Below, piece after piece: positions 8,746 through 17,166 of a DNA stretch of 17,746 bases; the stretch's first letter is position 1, and each line of letters starts with the position of its first letter. This DNA comes from an uncultured Desulfobacterium sp. (lineage in GTDB: Bacteria > Desulfobacterota > Desulfobacteria > Desulfobacterales > Desulfobacteraceae). A program made the position numbers and the translations under genes. Under the pieces are notes generated by a model, which was given only the letters and a program-made list of their open reading frames with translations, was not told where the DNA came from and searched no databases. The stretch covers positions 1 to 17,746 of the forward strand of contig CAKZLA010000464.1 of assembly GCA_937124525.1 (NCBI GenBank), in the 5' to 3' direction.

Positions 8746-10470
8746 TTAAAAATTTATAATGAACTCTGCTGCCAGACGCATGGCCATTTCATCGGAAGAC
8801 TCTCCTGTCAATGCCTCTGTCAAATCTTTAATGACTTCACCAGGGAAGAAAAAAGCGGCCTGGGCTTTGATAAAGGAATTCTTGCTGGTGGCAAGGGTCA
8901 ACTCATTATCCCACTCGGTCCCAACATATCCGGCATCTACCTTTTTAGGACCGTTTACTGTTGCATCATAGCCGCTCACTATATTGGTCACATAGATATC
9001 TTCATTCCACCAGAAGTTGTTAACATTGGTTTTAAAAATGAGAAATCTTTTCGGAGCCACAGTGATGCCTGCGCTGATAAGCGTTAACCCGGGATTATCA
9101 CCTCGTCCATTTCCAGTACCTGAAAAATTCTGAAGACCTCCCGTGGTCACCGGGGTTCCATTGCCATAGAATTCAGGTAGATATCCATATAGTGCGGTAC
9201 CCAGCATCATGTTGGTATCACCGAGAATGGTGTTTTCCCCCCCCCATCTGCTGGAAAATCTCTGGGCATTTACAACGCCATTATACCCTTCAAGTTTATC
9301 ATCATAGGGATCATCATCACCGGAAGTATACATAAATCCAAGGTGGGGTTTAAGGGGATAATTAGTCAGCAGCCCCTTAAATTCATAGGAAATATCCCCG
9401 GCCAGGGCGTAGGCGTTTATATCATAATCTTCTTCAAGTGCGGTTACACGATCCGGTCCCACAGTGCTGCTGAGTCCGGTATTGTCCGCTGAACCAAACT
9501 GATAAACGGCTTCCGTGAAAATTTCCAGGGCACCAAAATTTCCAACCCAGTATGCACCGGCATGATAGGAATCAGTATCAGGAGTATCTCCAGCTATACC
9601 AAAGGGAGAGCCCAGATAACCGGCCAGATCATTTACCACAACGTCTCTGATTCTATCATAGGCTGCCAGAAATTGAAATTTATTTGCATCATCCATCTGC
9701 CATGTCACATAACCTGCATAAAGATCCCGATCGTTGTTTGCACCCTCTTCCATCTCAGTGGGAGAATCCTGAAAGTCATTATCCATTAATTTGAAATAGC
9801 CCACATTATAGCTGATGGAATCCTTTTCTCCCGTGAGCCAGAACCCGGGATTATCATCTCCATAAACCATGCCGGACCCTTCAAAAGCGTCCAAATGCCA
9901 GATATCCCACCCGGCATGGAGCCGCATATTCATGGGGAGTGCATAGCTCAAGTGAAGCCTTTCAAGGCCGAAGCTACTGGAATTAGTTGTTTTCCCCCCC
10001 CTGGCATCAACACTTCCGGTATCAAGAGGTTTATCAAATTCCAAGGCTGCATAAAAACTCCAAACCCTATCTTTGGGCATAGCATTGAAATATATCTTCG
10101 TCTCCGTCCGGATATAGCTGTCCTGTACATACCCACTTTCATTGGCATGACTCTTAAAAAAATCACCAACAAGGCCGCCATACATAAGACCGCCTGCGGA
10201 CTCAACTGTGTTGCTATCCGACACACCAAAGTCCCAATCACTTTCAGATGTGGGAATAATTCTGGCCGTGGCACCAAAGCTCATTAGAATATCTTTGCCT
10301 GTTGTCACCTGAACACTTCCCGGGCCCACAATGGTCTCCTTTGTGATGTCGTCGGCAAGCTTTAGTTGCTTATCAAGATCTGAATCACTTTGCGCAGCAA
10401 AACAGGATATGGCGCTTATAAGTAGTAGCAGCGTAGTCACCAGCGCAATAATTTTACCATGGTTTTTCAT
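8746..10470 (-). CDS. Outer-membrane beta-barrel protein, alginate-export (AlgE)-like
   Basis: A 574-residue outer-membrane protein. The signal peptide covers about residues 1-26 (hydrophobic core LVTTLLLLISAIS, likely cut near CFAAQ). A Cys in that region (AISC) leaves lipidation as a minor alternative. The mature part has alternating aromatic beta-strand patterns (WSFYAALEF, LHLSYALPMNMRLHAGWDIW, FQFLAAYDRI, AYALAGDISYEF) and Asp/Gly/Asn-rich loops. It ends in EFIINF with the terminal Phe recognised by the BAM complex. The NPGLTLISAGITVAPKRFL stretch followed by a paired-strand ending with FFFPG resembles the C-terminal half of alginate-export-type barrels. The cargo is unknown and alginate need not be the substrate. 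The start has AGGAGG at 10480-10475, four bases before ATG. An upstream TTGACA (minus, 10532-10527) is a possible -35. No partner gene lies in the same run. Confidence 0.85.
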   Translation of the reverse strand: MKNHGKIIALVTTLLLLISAISCFAAQSDSDLDKQLKLADDITKETIVGPGSVQVTTGKDILMSFGATARIIPTSESDWDFGVSDSNTVESAGGLMYGGLVGDFFKSHANESGYVQDSYIRTETKIYFNAMPKDRVWSFYAALEFDKPLDTGSVDARGGKTTNSSSFGLERLHLSYALPMNMRLHAGWDIWHLDAFEGSGMVYGDDNPGFWLTGEKDSISYNVGYFKLMDNDFQDSPTEMEEGANNDRDLYAGYVTWQMDDANKFQFLAAYDRIRDVVVNDLAGYLGSPFGIAGDTPDTDSYHAGAYWVGNFGALEIFTEAVYQFGSADNTGLSSTVGPDRVTALEEDYDINAYALAGDISYEFKGLLTNYPLKPHLGFMYTSGDDDPYDDKLEGYNGVVNAQRFSSRWGGENTILGDTNMMLGTALYGYLPEFYGNGTPVTTGGLQNFSGTGNGRGDNPGLTLISAGITVAPKRFLIFKTNVNNFWWNEDIYVTNIVSGYDATVNGPKKVDAGYVGTEWDNELTLATSKNSFIKAQAAFFFPGEVIKDLTEALTGESSDEMAMRLAAEFIINF

Positions 10471-11515
10471 ATTTCCTCCTTTTGGAAACGAAAAATTATG
10501 CTTTTACTCGAGATACAAAAAAACACTGTCAATAAATCGACACCTTAAATTACTAAGCTTTTTCTCCTTTTTTCATTTAGATATTTATGGATATTCTTCA
10601 TTTTTACCGTCTTAGTCCCTCCCGAATATAAAGATTGAACATCGTCTATATCACACCAAAAGAACTTTACGCTCTTTGTGGAATAATATCTGCTAAATGG
10701 GCTTCCGGCACCAACAAGAGTAAAGCAAATCGAAAAACATCAAGGATGCCGAAAATTGTCTATATATTTAAAGATCATCTATAAAATTCGGGCTACCGCC
10801 ATAAGGCGGGACACCCCATAGAATAAAGGTTCTCGGGAACACTTGCTGTTTGGGTACTGCTGAGAAAACAACTCATAAAAAGTTTTTGAAAGTGCCCCGG
10901 TTTATGGCGGTAGCCATAATTCGATGGTTCAGTTTTCAGGCCTGAATTCTGGACGAACGGGATATGGTTTGTATTATTGACGATATAAACCCACATAGCA
11001 GTTATAAAAATGTACCTCAGATGTAAATTCTCCGCATGCCTTGGGCTGATATTGGCCAACCAATTGAAATCGTCAAACTTGAGTTTTAACAAACCCTTTC
11101 AATGATGGTAATTATTTCAACAATTTACGAGACATCATGACTCTGGAGTAAAGCGGACAAAAAATCTTTCTGTAATATTTACATAAACATATGATCAATA
11201 ATTGTCAAGTGTTTTCAACACGTAAACATTGTTATTAAATCATAAAAATGAGTCTCCAGTATGAAAAAAACATATACCTGCAATTATTTCAAATAATCAG
11301 GATAAACCAATATAAAGTTATTAGTATCATTATAGATTACAACCCAAAAGGAACCCAGTTTTTTCGGCCATTGATTAAGCCCTTGCAGAAAATTGAAAAA
11401 ATGTGTATAAATTCAAAGTTTTTTAATATTATAAAGTCGTTCAGATAACGTGTATGACAATGCTGTAAAATTAACACTCTATTTGATTCTGACTTATTCT
11501 GATTAGGAGTATCCT
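10471..11515. other. One-kilobase AT-rich region without a supported gene
   Basis: These 1045 bases separate the divergent 574-aa barrel gene and the propeller gene. Short frames exist (99 codons on minus at 10793-11092; 66 codons on plus at 11248-11448). Neither has a recognisable domain, a good ribosome binding site or coding-like composition, so I call none. Recognisable content: the barrel gene's ribosome site and upstream TTGACA at the left edge, a MITE-like inverted repeat at 10791-10915, a small palindrome GTGTTTTCAACAC near 11210, and at the right edge the TAGGAGT ribosome site for the next gene. The region could be a decayed insertion; no transposase fragment was recognised. Confidence 0.5.
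10791..10915. repeat. 14-bp perfect inverted repeats bounding 125 bp (MITE-like)
   Basis: GGCTACCGCCATAA at 10791-10804 is exactly complementary to TTATGGCGGTAGCC at 10902-10915, with 97 bases between. AATTCG occurs directly before the left arm (10785-10790) and again at 10918-10923, two bases after the right arm, hinting at a target-site duplication. The left arm also forms a short local hairpin, CCGCC ATAA GGCGG (10796-10809). The interior has no ORF confined to it. It could be a miniature inverted-repeat element, an insertion-sequence remnant or a structured RNA. Confidence 0.5.
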
Positions 11516-13192
11516 TTGAAAACAAAACGACAAATATCTATCTTTTTCCTGATACTTACCTTTTCCATGTTGACACTTATTAACGCTGCCTTTGCAGGCC
11601 CAGTACAGGTAATTATTATACCCTTTGAAATAAATGCGGAAAAAAACCTTGATTTCCTAAAAACCGGTATTCAAGACATGTTGAGTTCACGGCTTTCCTG
11701 GGAGGATAAGGTGGTGGTCATGGACAAAACAGCTGTGAACAATACGGTCAAAAGCCTGGGGGATTTTAAGGGTGAAAGCCTGGCCTTGCTGGCCGGTGGA
11801 CAGCTCAAGGCAGATTATATCATCTCCGGCAGTGTGACGGTGATTGGCCAGGGTGCCAGTATTGATGCAACAATAAGGGATATCACCGGGAAAATAGCAC
11901 CGGTCACTTTTTTCGAACAGACCAATTCCCTGGGTGGGGTGATTCCGGAAATCAACCGGTTTGCCACCACTGTCAATGAACGGGTATTCCAACGACGGAT
12001 GGAACCTGACACTTCCAACACATTCCAAGCACTGCTCCAGAATACCCCGGCAATCCCCTCTGTGAACAAAGCAACCCCAAATCCCATGTTCAAAAGTGCA
12101 TCATCTGGGGGGTTCGACTCTGCAATTAACCCCAATTTTAAAACAGAGATATCACAGAATTTATCAACCGGATTCTGGAAAAGCCGTCCCCTTGCCCTTT
12201 GCATCACCGGAATGGACGTGGGAGATGTGAACAATGACGGTATTATGGAAATAGTTGTGCTGGCGAAAAAATCCGTTATTATCTACCAGATTATCAATAA
12301 CCACATGGTAAAACTCACAGAGATTCCCACAAACAGCCTTTCCTATCCCCTGGGGCTGGACATCGGAGATATTAACGACAACGGCATCCCGGAAATTTTT
12401 ATTTCCAGCCTGGCCCCTGAACGTAACCGTGCCAATTCCCAGGTACTTGAGTTCAACGGAAAATCATATCCGGTCATATCCAAAGCCAATTCCTGGTATT
12501 ATCGGATTTCAAAAAGTATGCCCGGCCAGCCTGTTTTGCTGGCCCAGGAACAGCGTACAAAAGATTCAAACATTTATGCGGCGCCCGTTTATGAGATGAA
12601 ATGGCAAAATAACACGTACGTTCCCAGCCGAAAAATTTTAAAGGGAAAGGTTGCCAACGTTCTTGGCATTGCCATGGAAAAAGATACCGACAGCTCCACT
12701 TACACAGTTGCAGCTTTTGACACAAAAGATCACTTAACTCTGTATACAGACACAAGCACTAATATGTGGCGCAGCCTTGATCCAGCGGGAGGTAACATGT
12801 CATCATTTATCCTGCCCAAGGAGTATGCAGATGACGAAAGAGATCTTCAGTTTTTCCCTTTGAGAATCCGCATCCAGGATCTGAATAAAAATCAAATCCC
12901 GGAAATAATCACGGCCACGAATCATGGCAATACATTAGGGTTCTTAAGCAACTCAAGATCCTATAACAAGGGAATTTTCGAAAGCAGATCATGGAAAAAT
13001 ACGGATATGGTATTGAACTGGAAAACCAATGCACTGCCTGGACGTATTACTGATTTTGTAGTGGCGGATTTTGACAATGACGGAATGGAAGAACTGGTGG
13101 CTGCAACCGTTATAAAAGAAGATTCGACCATGATTTCCAAAGCCAGCAGCAGGCTTGTTGCCTATGATCTTACCATCCCAGGTGAAGAGTAA
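11516..13192 (+). CDS. Secreted TolB-N/FlgO-like domain fused to a VCBS/FG-GAP propeller
   Basis: A 558-residue exported protein of unknown function. The start is TTG at 11516, with AGGAG six bases upstream; the signal peptide (FFLILTFSMLTLINAAFA, residues 10-27) begins directly after it. Residues 31-160 are an alpha/beta domain (VIIIPFEINAEKNLDFLKTG, DMLSSRLSW, ADYIISGSVTV) homologous to that of the 6537 gene. A low-complexity linker spans about 161-220. The C-terminal part carries calcium-loop FG-GAP/VCBS-type repeats with D-x-[ND]-x-[DN]-G spacing: DVGDVNNDGIMEIVV (234-248), DIGDINDNGIPEIFI (282-296), IQDLNKNQIPEIIT (453-466) and VADFDNDGMEELVA (516-529). This suggests a beta-propeller; the uneven spacing implies further blades too divergent to see. 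It is probably periplasmic or outer-membrane associated. It ends 250 bp before the 405-aa porin gene on the same strand. Confidence 0.8.
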   Translation: MKTKRQISIFFLILTFSMLTLINAAFAGPVQVIIIPFEINAEKNLDFLKTGIQDMLSSRLSWEDKVVVMDKTAVNNTVKSLGDFKGESLALLAGGQLKADYIISGSVTVIGQGASIDATIRDITGKIAPVTFFEQTNSLGGVIPEINRFATTVNERVFQRRMEPDTSNTFQALLQNTPAIPSVNKATPNPMFKSASSGGFDSAINPNFKTEISQNLSTGFWKSRPLALCITGMDVGDVNNDGIMEIVVLAKKSVIIYQIINNHMVKLTEIPTNSLSYPLGLDIGDINDNGIPEIFISSLAPERNRANSQVLEFNGKSYPVISKANSWYYRISKSMPGQPVLLAQEQRTKDSNIYAAPVYEMKWQNNTYVPSRKILKGKVANVLGIAMEKDTDSSTYTVAAFDTKDHLTLYTDTSTNMWRSLDPAGGNMSSFILPKEYADDERDLQFFPLRIRIQDLNKNQIPEIITATNHGNTLGFLSNSRSYNKGIFESRSWKNTDMVLNWKTNALPGRITDFVVADFDNDGMEELVAATVIKEDSTMISKASSRLVAYDLTIPGEE

Positions 13193-13253
13193 AATAAAAT
13201 TTACAAATAATATAATATATTAGCTATCATTTGAAATAAATCGATATTACTTC

Positions 13254-13434
13254 TTGACATCCCCCTTAAGGATTGATATCGGTACCCTGTAGTATATTTT
13301 TTAGCGTTATTTCTGTAGCATTTACGGAAATAATCTACTGATGATCTGATTTTTTGCAACTTCTAAATGCTGCAAAAACAGATTTTAAATTAGTCGCTTT
13401 AAAAAGCGATTCACCTTAGTTTTTTGTAGGAGGA
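13254..13434 (+). promoter_or_regulatory. Promoter and three-hairpin leader of the 405-aa porin
   Basis: TTGACA at 13254-13259 is a consensus -35; at 17-bp spacing the -10 would be TATCGG (13277-13282), which is weak. Downstream lie three consecutive stem-loops. The first pairs TTATTTCTGTA (13307-13317) with TACGGAAATAA (13323-13333), 11 pairs and a 5-base loop. The second pairs ATCTG-AT-TTTTTGCA (13344-13358) with TGCAAAAACAGAT (13371-13383), with a 2-base bulge. The third pairs TCGCTT (13394-13399) with AAGCGA (13404-13409), with a 4-base loop. The ribosome site AGGAGG (13428-13433) lies nine bases before the ATG. The leader would be about 150 nt, long and structured for a porin, and could be a regulatory 5' UTR or small-RNA target. 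Confidence 0.55.
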
Positions 13435-13442
13435 AAACAAAG

Positions 13443-14660
13443 ATGAAAAAACTGGCTATTGCACTTTTTGCTGTAGTATGTATGGCAATGTTTATTGCGC
13501 CGGCTTATGCCGATGACAGAGTATCTCTTTCTGGCTCAATGCGGGTCCGTGCCTGGGATACGGACTACGCCGATGGCTCAGACGCAAGCTGGTGGGATCA
13601 ACGGTTCAGAATCAAGACCACAATCAATGTTGCGGATGATGTTAAAGCCGTAATGAGAGCAGATTATGGCGACGCAAAATGGGGTACTTCTGATTATACA
13701 ACTAATTACAACAATGGTTTGGTAACAAGACCCAGAGGTTCATCTGATAAGACCATTGACCTTGATCGTGCCTATTTGCAGATAAACAAAGAAATGTGGC
13801 AGCTGACTGCTGGGCAACAGTTTATAGGCCTGGGCATTAATGAAGTGCTGGATGCCAACTTAACTGGTGTAAAATTGGTCCTTAATCTTCCCGTTAAAGT
13901 ATCCCTTATCTATGGTAAAGCCAATGAGAACGGCGACCGAAATGATGATGGTGACAATGACGATACTGATCTTTATGCTATAAATTTAGGTTATGATACG
14001 GATGCATTCTCCAGTAATTTTTTCGCGGCTACCATAGATGACGGCTCTGCAGTTGAGGATTCAGCCACCATGTTCGGCTTTAATGGAAATGCTACCCTCG
14101 GCATGGTAAACCTGACGACTGAACTTGCATTTGCTACCGGTGACACTGATGATGGTGACATTGACTATGTGGGAACTCAATTTTATCTCAAAGCTGATGC
14201 GAATCTCTCAGACGCTTTCAGTGTGGGTGCTGAACTTCTCTATGCTTTGGGAACCGATGATCCCGATGAAGAGCAGTTAAGCTATCTCTCTGATTGGGCG
14301 ACATTTACACCCACGGCTAACAATACACCATTTGATGCTGACTGGTCTGCTTTTGAAGTTGCCAACGGTGGCTACTGGCAGCCATTTGATCCAACGGACT
14401 CCAATGCTGGTGTTCAAGGAATTACGCTTTTTGCAAAATACAATGTACTTGATGCTCTTTCCCTTGGTGGACAAGTTGGTTACTTTGAGCCTGAAGAAGA
14501 TGATAATACCGAGACAGATGACATAACTACTTTCAACGTGTGGGCTTCTTACATGCTGGCCACCAATACCGAGTTTGCAGTTGCCTACCTTTACTCAGAC
14601 TACGACAACCTGGATGACGAATATACCACTCTCGTTGCCAGACTACAGGTCAACTTCTAA
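13443..14660 (+). CDS. Outer-membrane porin with acidic loops
   Basis: A 405-residue beta-barrel porin. The signal peptide is residues 1-23 (MKKLAIALFAVVCMAMF, cut after AYA before DDRVSLSG). The mature protein opens with a strand typical of porins (RVSLSGSMRVRAW) and shows LDRAYLQINKEMWQLTAGQQFIG (about 107-129), the pattern of the porin family in this lineage. It ends LQVNF with the C-terminal Phe used for BAM-dependent insertion. Loops are very rich in Asp; NGDRNDDGDNDDTD (163-176) looks like a divalent-cation-binding loop. It should form a diffusion pore for small solutes; the selectivity is unknown, though the acidic loops suggest cation preference or calcium bridging. A consensus ribosome site and a strong terminator bracket it as a single-gene unit with a structured leader, so high expression is likely. 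Confidence 0.88.
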   Translation: MKKLAIALFAVVCMAMFIAPAYADDRVSLSGSMRVRAWDTDYADGSDASWWDQRFRIKTTINVADDVKAVMRADYGDAKWGTSDYTTNYNNGLVTRPRGSSDKTIDLDRAYLQINKEMWQLTAGQQFIGLGINEVLDANLTGVKLVLNLPVKVSLIYGKANENGDRNDDGDNDDTDLYAINLGYDTDAFSSNFFAATIDDGSAVEDSATMFGFNGNATLGMVNLTTELAFATGDTDDGDIDYVGTQFYLKADANLSDAFSVGAELLYALGTDDPDEEQLSYLSDWATFTPTANNTPFDADWSAFEVANGGYWQPFDPTDSNAGVQGITLFAKYNVLDALSLGGQVGYFEPEEDDNTETDDITTFNVWASYMLATNTEFAVAYLYSDYDNLDDEYTTLVARLQVNF

Positions 14661-14711
14661 ACAGAAGTTAATCTCTATTTGAGTTAGTTTAAAAAAGATA
14701 GTTTAAAAAGG

Positions 14712-14742
14712 AAGGGGATCGTCAAAACGATCCCCTTTTTTT
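14712..14742 (+). terminator. Strong intrinsic terminator of the porin gene, probably bidirectional
   Basis: AAGGGGATCGT (14712-14722) and ACGATCCCCTT (14727-14737) form an 11-bp stem with a CAAA loop, followed by a run of T to 14742. It lies 52 bases after the porin stop. On the minus strand the same stem is followed by a T-rich CTTCCTTTTT, so it can also end mutL transcription, whose stop is 84 bases away. Confidence 0.92.
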
Positions 14743-14825
14743 ATATTCAGATATCGAATAATCAGGTCAAAGCCCTGATCAACTCACAAATTTTTATCTG
14801 ACCTAATGCTTATCTTGCAAAAAAA

Positions 14826-16964
14826 TTAAACAACCCGTCGAAACATACGATCGAAATCCTTCTGGGACCAGGCGATTCTGATAGGTCTGCCATGGGGACA
14901 GTAAAAGGCATTTTCACACTCGTCCAGATCCCGCACAAGCTGCACCATCTCTTTTTCCGTCAGCTTCTGATTGGCCCGCACAGAGTGATGACAGGCCATC
15001 AGAATAAGACAATCGTCCAGCCATCCTGATTTATCAATGCCATCATCGTCACTTTCAAAACCCGATTCCATAGTGTTTTCCACCATGTCATTGAGTAATG
15101 TTTCCACATCCTTTACCCCAATAATGGCAGGAACAGATTTAACAGCATATGCTCTTTCTCCAAAGGGCTCAATATCAAACCCCAATTGGGAAAGAGCTGG
15201 GATTATACGTTCAAAAAGTGCACTCTGGGAAAAATTAAAATTCAACATATGAGGTACGATCAACTGTTGAGAAGGAGGCTTAAATTTCTTTGAACGCCGT
15301 TTAAGCTGCTCATACATGATCCGCTCGTGTGCTGCATGCTGATCAATGAGTTCTATCCCGCCACTGTTTTCAACAATAATGTAGGTTCCCATCACCTGGC
15401 CCACGATACTGAAATCTGAAGGAACAACCTCTTTACCCACAGGTAAATCTGCTTCACCGGTGATTTTCTTTTCCACATCGTTTGCATCCAGGGAAGATGG
15501 ATTTTCAAAGTTCGAATCAAAGTCACAACAGCCATCATCACTCTGAAAGTTTTGAACATGATCCGCTTTAGGCTCTACACTTTCAGACTCAGAAATTTGA
15601 GCATTGCACAGCGTATCGTCTCTCTTGCAATCACCGGGAATTGTCCCGAATGGTAGATTTGACTTCCCAATTATCTGCTTACGATTCCAATTCAGAGCTT
15701 GGCTCCCGTCACCACATGCAACATCATTACCCGTCGGCCCCCATTGAAATAAGCCTGCTGCTGGCGTTTTTTTCCCAACCACTTCCCCTTTAACATCCTC
15801 GCGTACGCTTCCGCCATCGCCAGAAGAAGCCTTAAAGCGTGCTATGTTATCGTTATCTGAAGAAGATATTTTTTCTGGGTCTGCTGGTGACTGATTAGCC
15901 AGAGAAACGGATTTGTTTGCTGAAAGGTCATCATCCTTACGCTCACCTTCTTTATTTGCGTCAAGAATCTTATTTTCAGCACGCTCAAGGGCATTTTGAA
16001 CCGATTGACGTACCGCATGATAAATATTTTTTTCATTTACAAACCTAACCTGGAGCTTGGCCGGGTGTACATTGACATCCACCCCCTCAAAGGGAAGGGT
16101 AAAAAAAAGAACCGCCACGGGAAACCGCCCTTTCATGAGCCTGCCCCGGAACCCCTGTAGCATTGCGGACACTACCCCCCGATCCGTCACCATTCGACCA
16201 TTAACAAAGATACGGATACGCTGGGAACCAGACCGGGTATGGGAAGGATTGGCAACATATCCTGAAATTTCAAGACCATCGTCCCGAAAGATCACAGGAA
16301 GCAGCTTCAATTCAGGATCATTTGTCAACACCGTTGCCACCCTGGAAATAAGGGGCTGGTCAAACGGCACATCCTTCACCGATCGCCCATTGTGAATCAA
16401 AGAGAAACCCACGCCCACAACCCCCATGGCCATAGCGGAAAAGGCATCGGCAATGTGACCCATCTCGGTGCTCACCGTTTTTAAAAATTTCCGGCGCACT
16501 GGCGTATTAAAATAGAGATTTTTGATCTCCACCACCGTCCCAGGAGGCGCACCAATTTCAGACACCTCCATGAGTTTCCCCCCACTTAAAAAAAGCCGGG
16601 TACCATAATCAGCACCTTGTTCCCGGGTGGTGATAGTCATTTTGGATACCGATGCAATGGAAGGCAACGCCTCCCCCCGGAACCCCAGTGTAGCAATGGA
16701 AAACAGATCCTCTGTGGTTGCAATCTTACTGGTGGCATATCGCTCAATGGACAAAAGGGCATTGTCCCGGGACATGCCGTCCCCGTTATCTGACACCCGG
16801 ATCAGGTCCCGCCCCCCCCGGTCCACCTCCACCACAATATGAGTGGCATGGGCATCCAGGGCATTTTCCATGAGTTCTTTGACCACAGACACCGGTCTCT
16901 CCACCACCTCTCCGGCGGCAATCTGATTGGTGATCAATTCTGGAAGGACTCTGATGTCAACCAT
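14826..16964 (-). CDS. mutL: DNA mismatch repair endonuclease MutL
   Basis: MutL links MutS mismatch recognition to strand incision. The 712-residue protein has the GHKL ATPase N-terminus: NQIAAGEVVERPVSVVKELM (13-32) with catalytic E30 and N34, DNGDGM (59-64), and LGFRGEALPSIASV (93-106). It then has VDVNVHPAKLQVRF (295-308) closing the transducer domain. The C-terminus has DQHAAHERIMYE (541-552), ACHHSVRANQ (657-666) and CPHGRP (689-694). This metal-binding set marks MutL with its own nicking endonuclease, as in bacteria lacking MutH. The linker (about 331-515) is long and low in conservation, with several cysteines (CC at 479-480). ATG at 16964-16962 has AGGAGG nine bases upstream, inside the end of the preceding small gene, from which it is separated by 4 bp. 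Cotranscription with gatA is likely. Confidence 0.98.
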   Translation of the reverse strand: MVDIRVLPELITNQIAAGEVVERPVSVVKELMENALDAHATHIVVEVDRGGRDLIRVSDNGDGMSRDNALLSIERYATSKIATTEDLFSIATLGFRGEALPSIASVSKMTITTREQGADYGTRLFLSGGKLMEVSEIGAPPGTVVEIKNLYFNTPVRRKFLKTVSTEMGHIADAFSAMAMGVVGVGFSLIHNGRSVKDVPFDQPLISRVATVLTNDPELKLLPVIFRDDGLEISGYVANPSHTRSGSQRIRIFVNGRMVTDRGVVSAMLQGFRGRLMKGRFPVAVLFFTLPFEGVDVNVHPAKLQVRFVNEKNIYHAVRQSVQNALERAENKILDANKEGERKDDDLSANKSVSLANQSPADPEKISSSDNDNIARFKASSGDGGSVREDVKGEVVGKKTPAAGLFQWGPTGNDVACGDGSQALNWNRKQIIGKSNLPFGTIPGDCKRDDTLCNAQISESESVEPKADHVQNFQSDDGCCDFDSNFENPSSLDANDVEKKITGEADLPVGKEVVPSDFSIVGQVMGTYIIVENSGGIELIDQHAAHERIMYEQLKRRSKKFKPPSQQLIVPHMLNFNFSQSALFERIIPALSQLGFDIEPFGERAYAVKSVPAIIGVKDVETLLNDMVENTMESGFESDDDGIDKSGWLDDCLILMACHHSVRANQKLTEKEMVQLVRDLDECENAFYCPHGRPIRIAWSQKDFDRMFRRVV

Positions 16965-16968
16965 CTGG

Positions 16969-17154
16969 TCATTCCTCCTGGGAGGCTTTAAGAAACCGTG
17001 AAAGGAATTCAGAATCTTCCGGGGTCAAATCAAACTGAATACCAGCCTGATCCACCAATGAGATGGAGCTGGTCCCGGGATTTTTCTTTTTCTCATCAGA
17101 TACCCACTGAACCGCTTTTCGAAGCTTTTCGCCCTGGGGTTGTAATGTGCCCAT
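16969..17154 (-). CDS. Conserved small cytoplasmic protein between gatA and mutL
   Basis: This 61-residue protein has no named function. It reads MGTLQPQGEKLRKAVQWVSD, then a short basic stretch, then SLVDQAGIQFDLTPEDSEFLSRFL. It has no signal or membrane segment and is probably helical; similar short proteins ending in a TP/SPxDSEFL motif are, to my recollection, found in sulfate-reducing Deltaproteobacteria. Two ATGs compete: the one at 17160 abuts AGGAGG (17166-17161) with no spacer, while that at 17154 has six bases of spacing, so I choose 17154. The ribosome site lies between the gatA stop (17169-17167) and this start, and the gene ends 4 bp before mutL. This packing supports a real, translated gene in a gatA-small-mutL operon. 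Confidence 0.75.
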   Translation of the reverse strand: MGTLQPQGEKLRKAVQWVSDEKKKNPGTSSISLVDQAGIQFDLTPEDSEFLSRFLKASQEE

Positions 17155-17166
17155 TCTCATCCTCCT

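Noticed and set aside
10793..11092. 99-codon minus-strand frame in the intergenic kilobase
   Set aside because: No recognisable domain or convincing ribosome site, it runs across one arm of the inverted repeat, and its residue make-up looks random.
11248..11448. 66-codon plus-strand frame before the propeller gene
   Set aside because: AT-rich, Ile/Lys/Asn-heavy translation without motifs or a ribosome site; it more likely lies in the promoter region of the TTG-start gene.
13254..13282. Confident sigma-70 promoter call for the porin gene
   Set aside because: The -35 is consensus but the -10 at proper spacing (TATCGG) matches poorly, so it is listed only as part of a tentative leader region.
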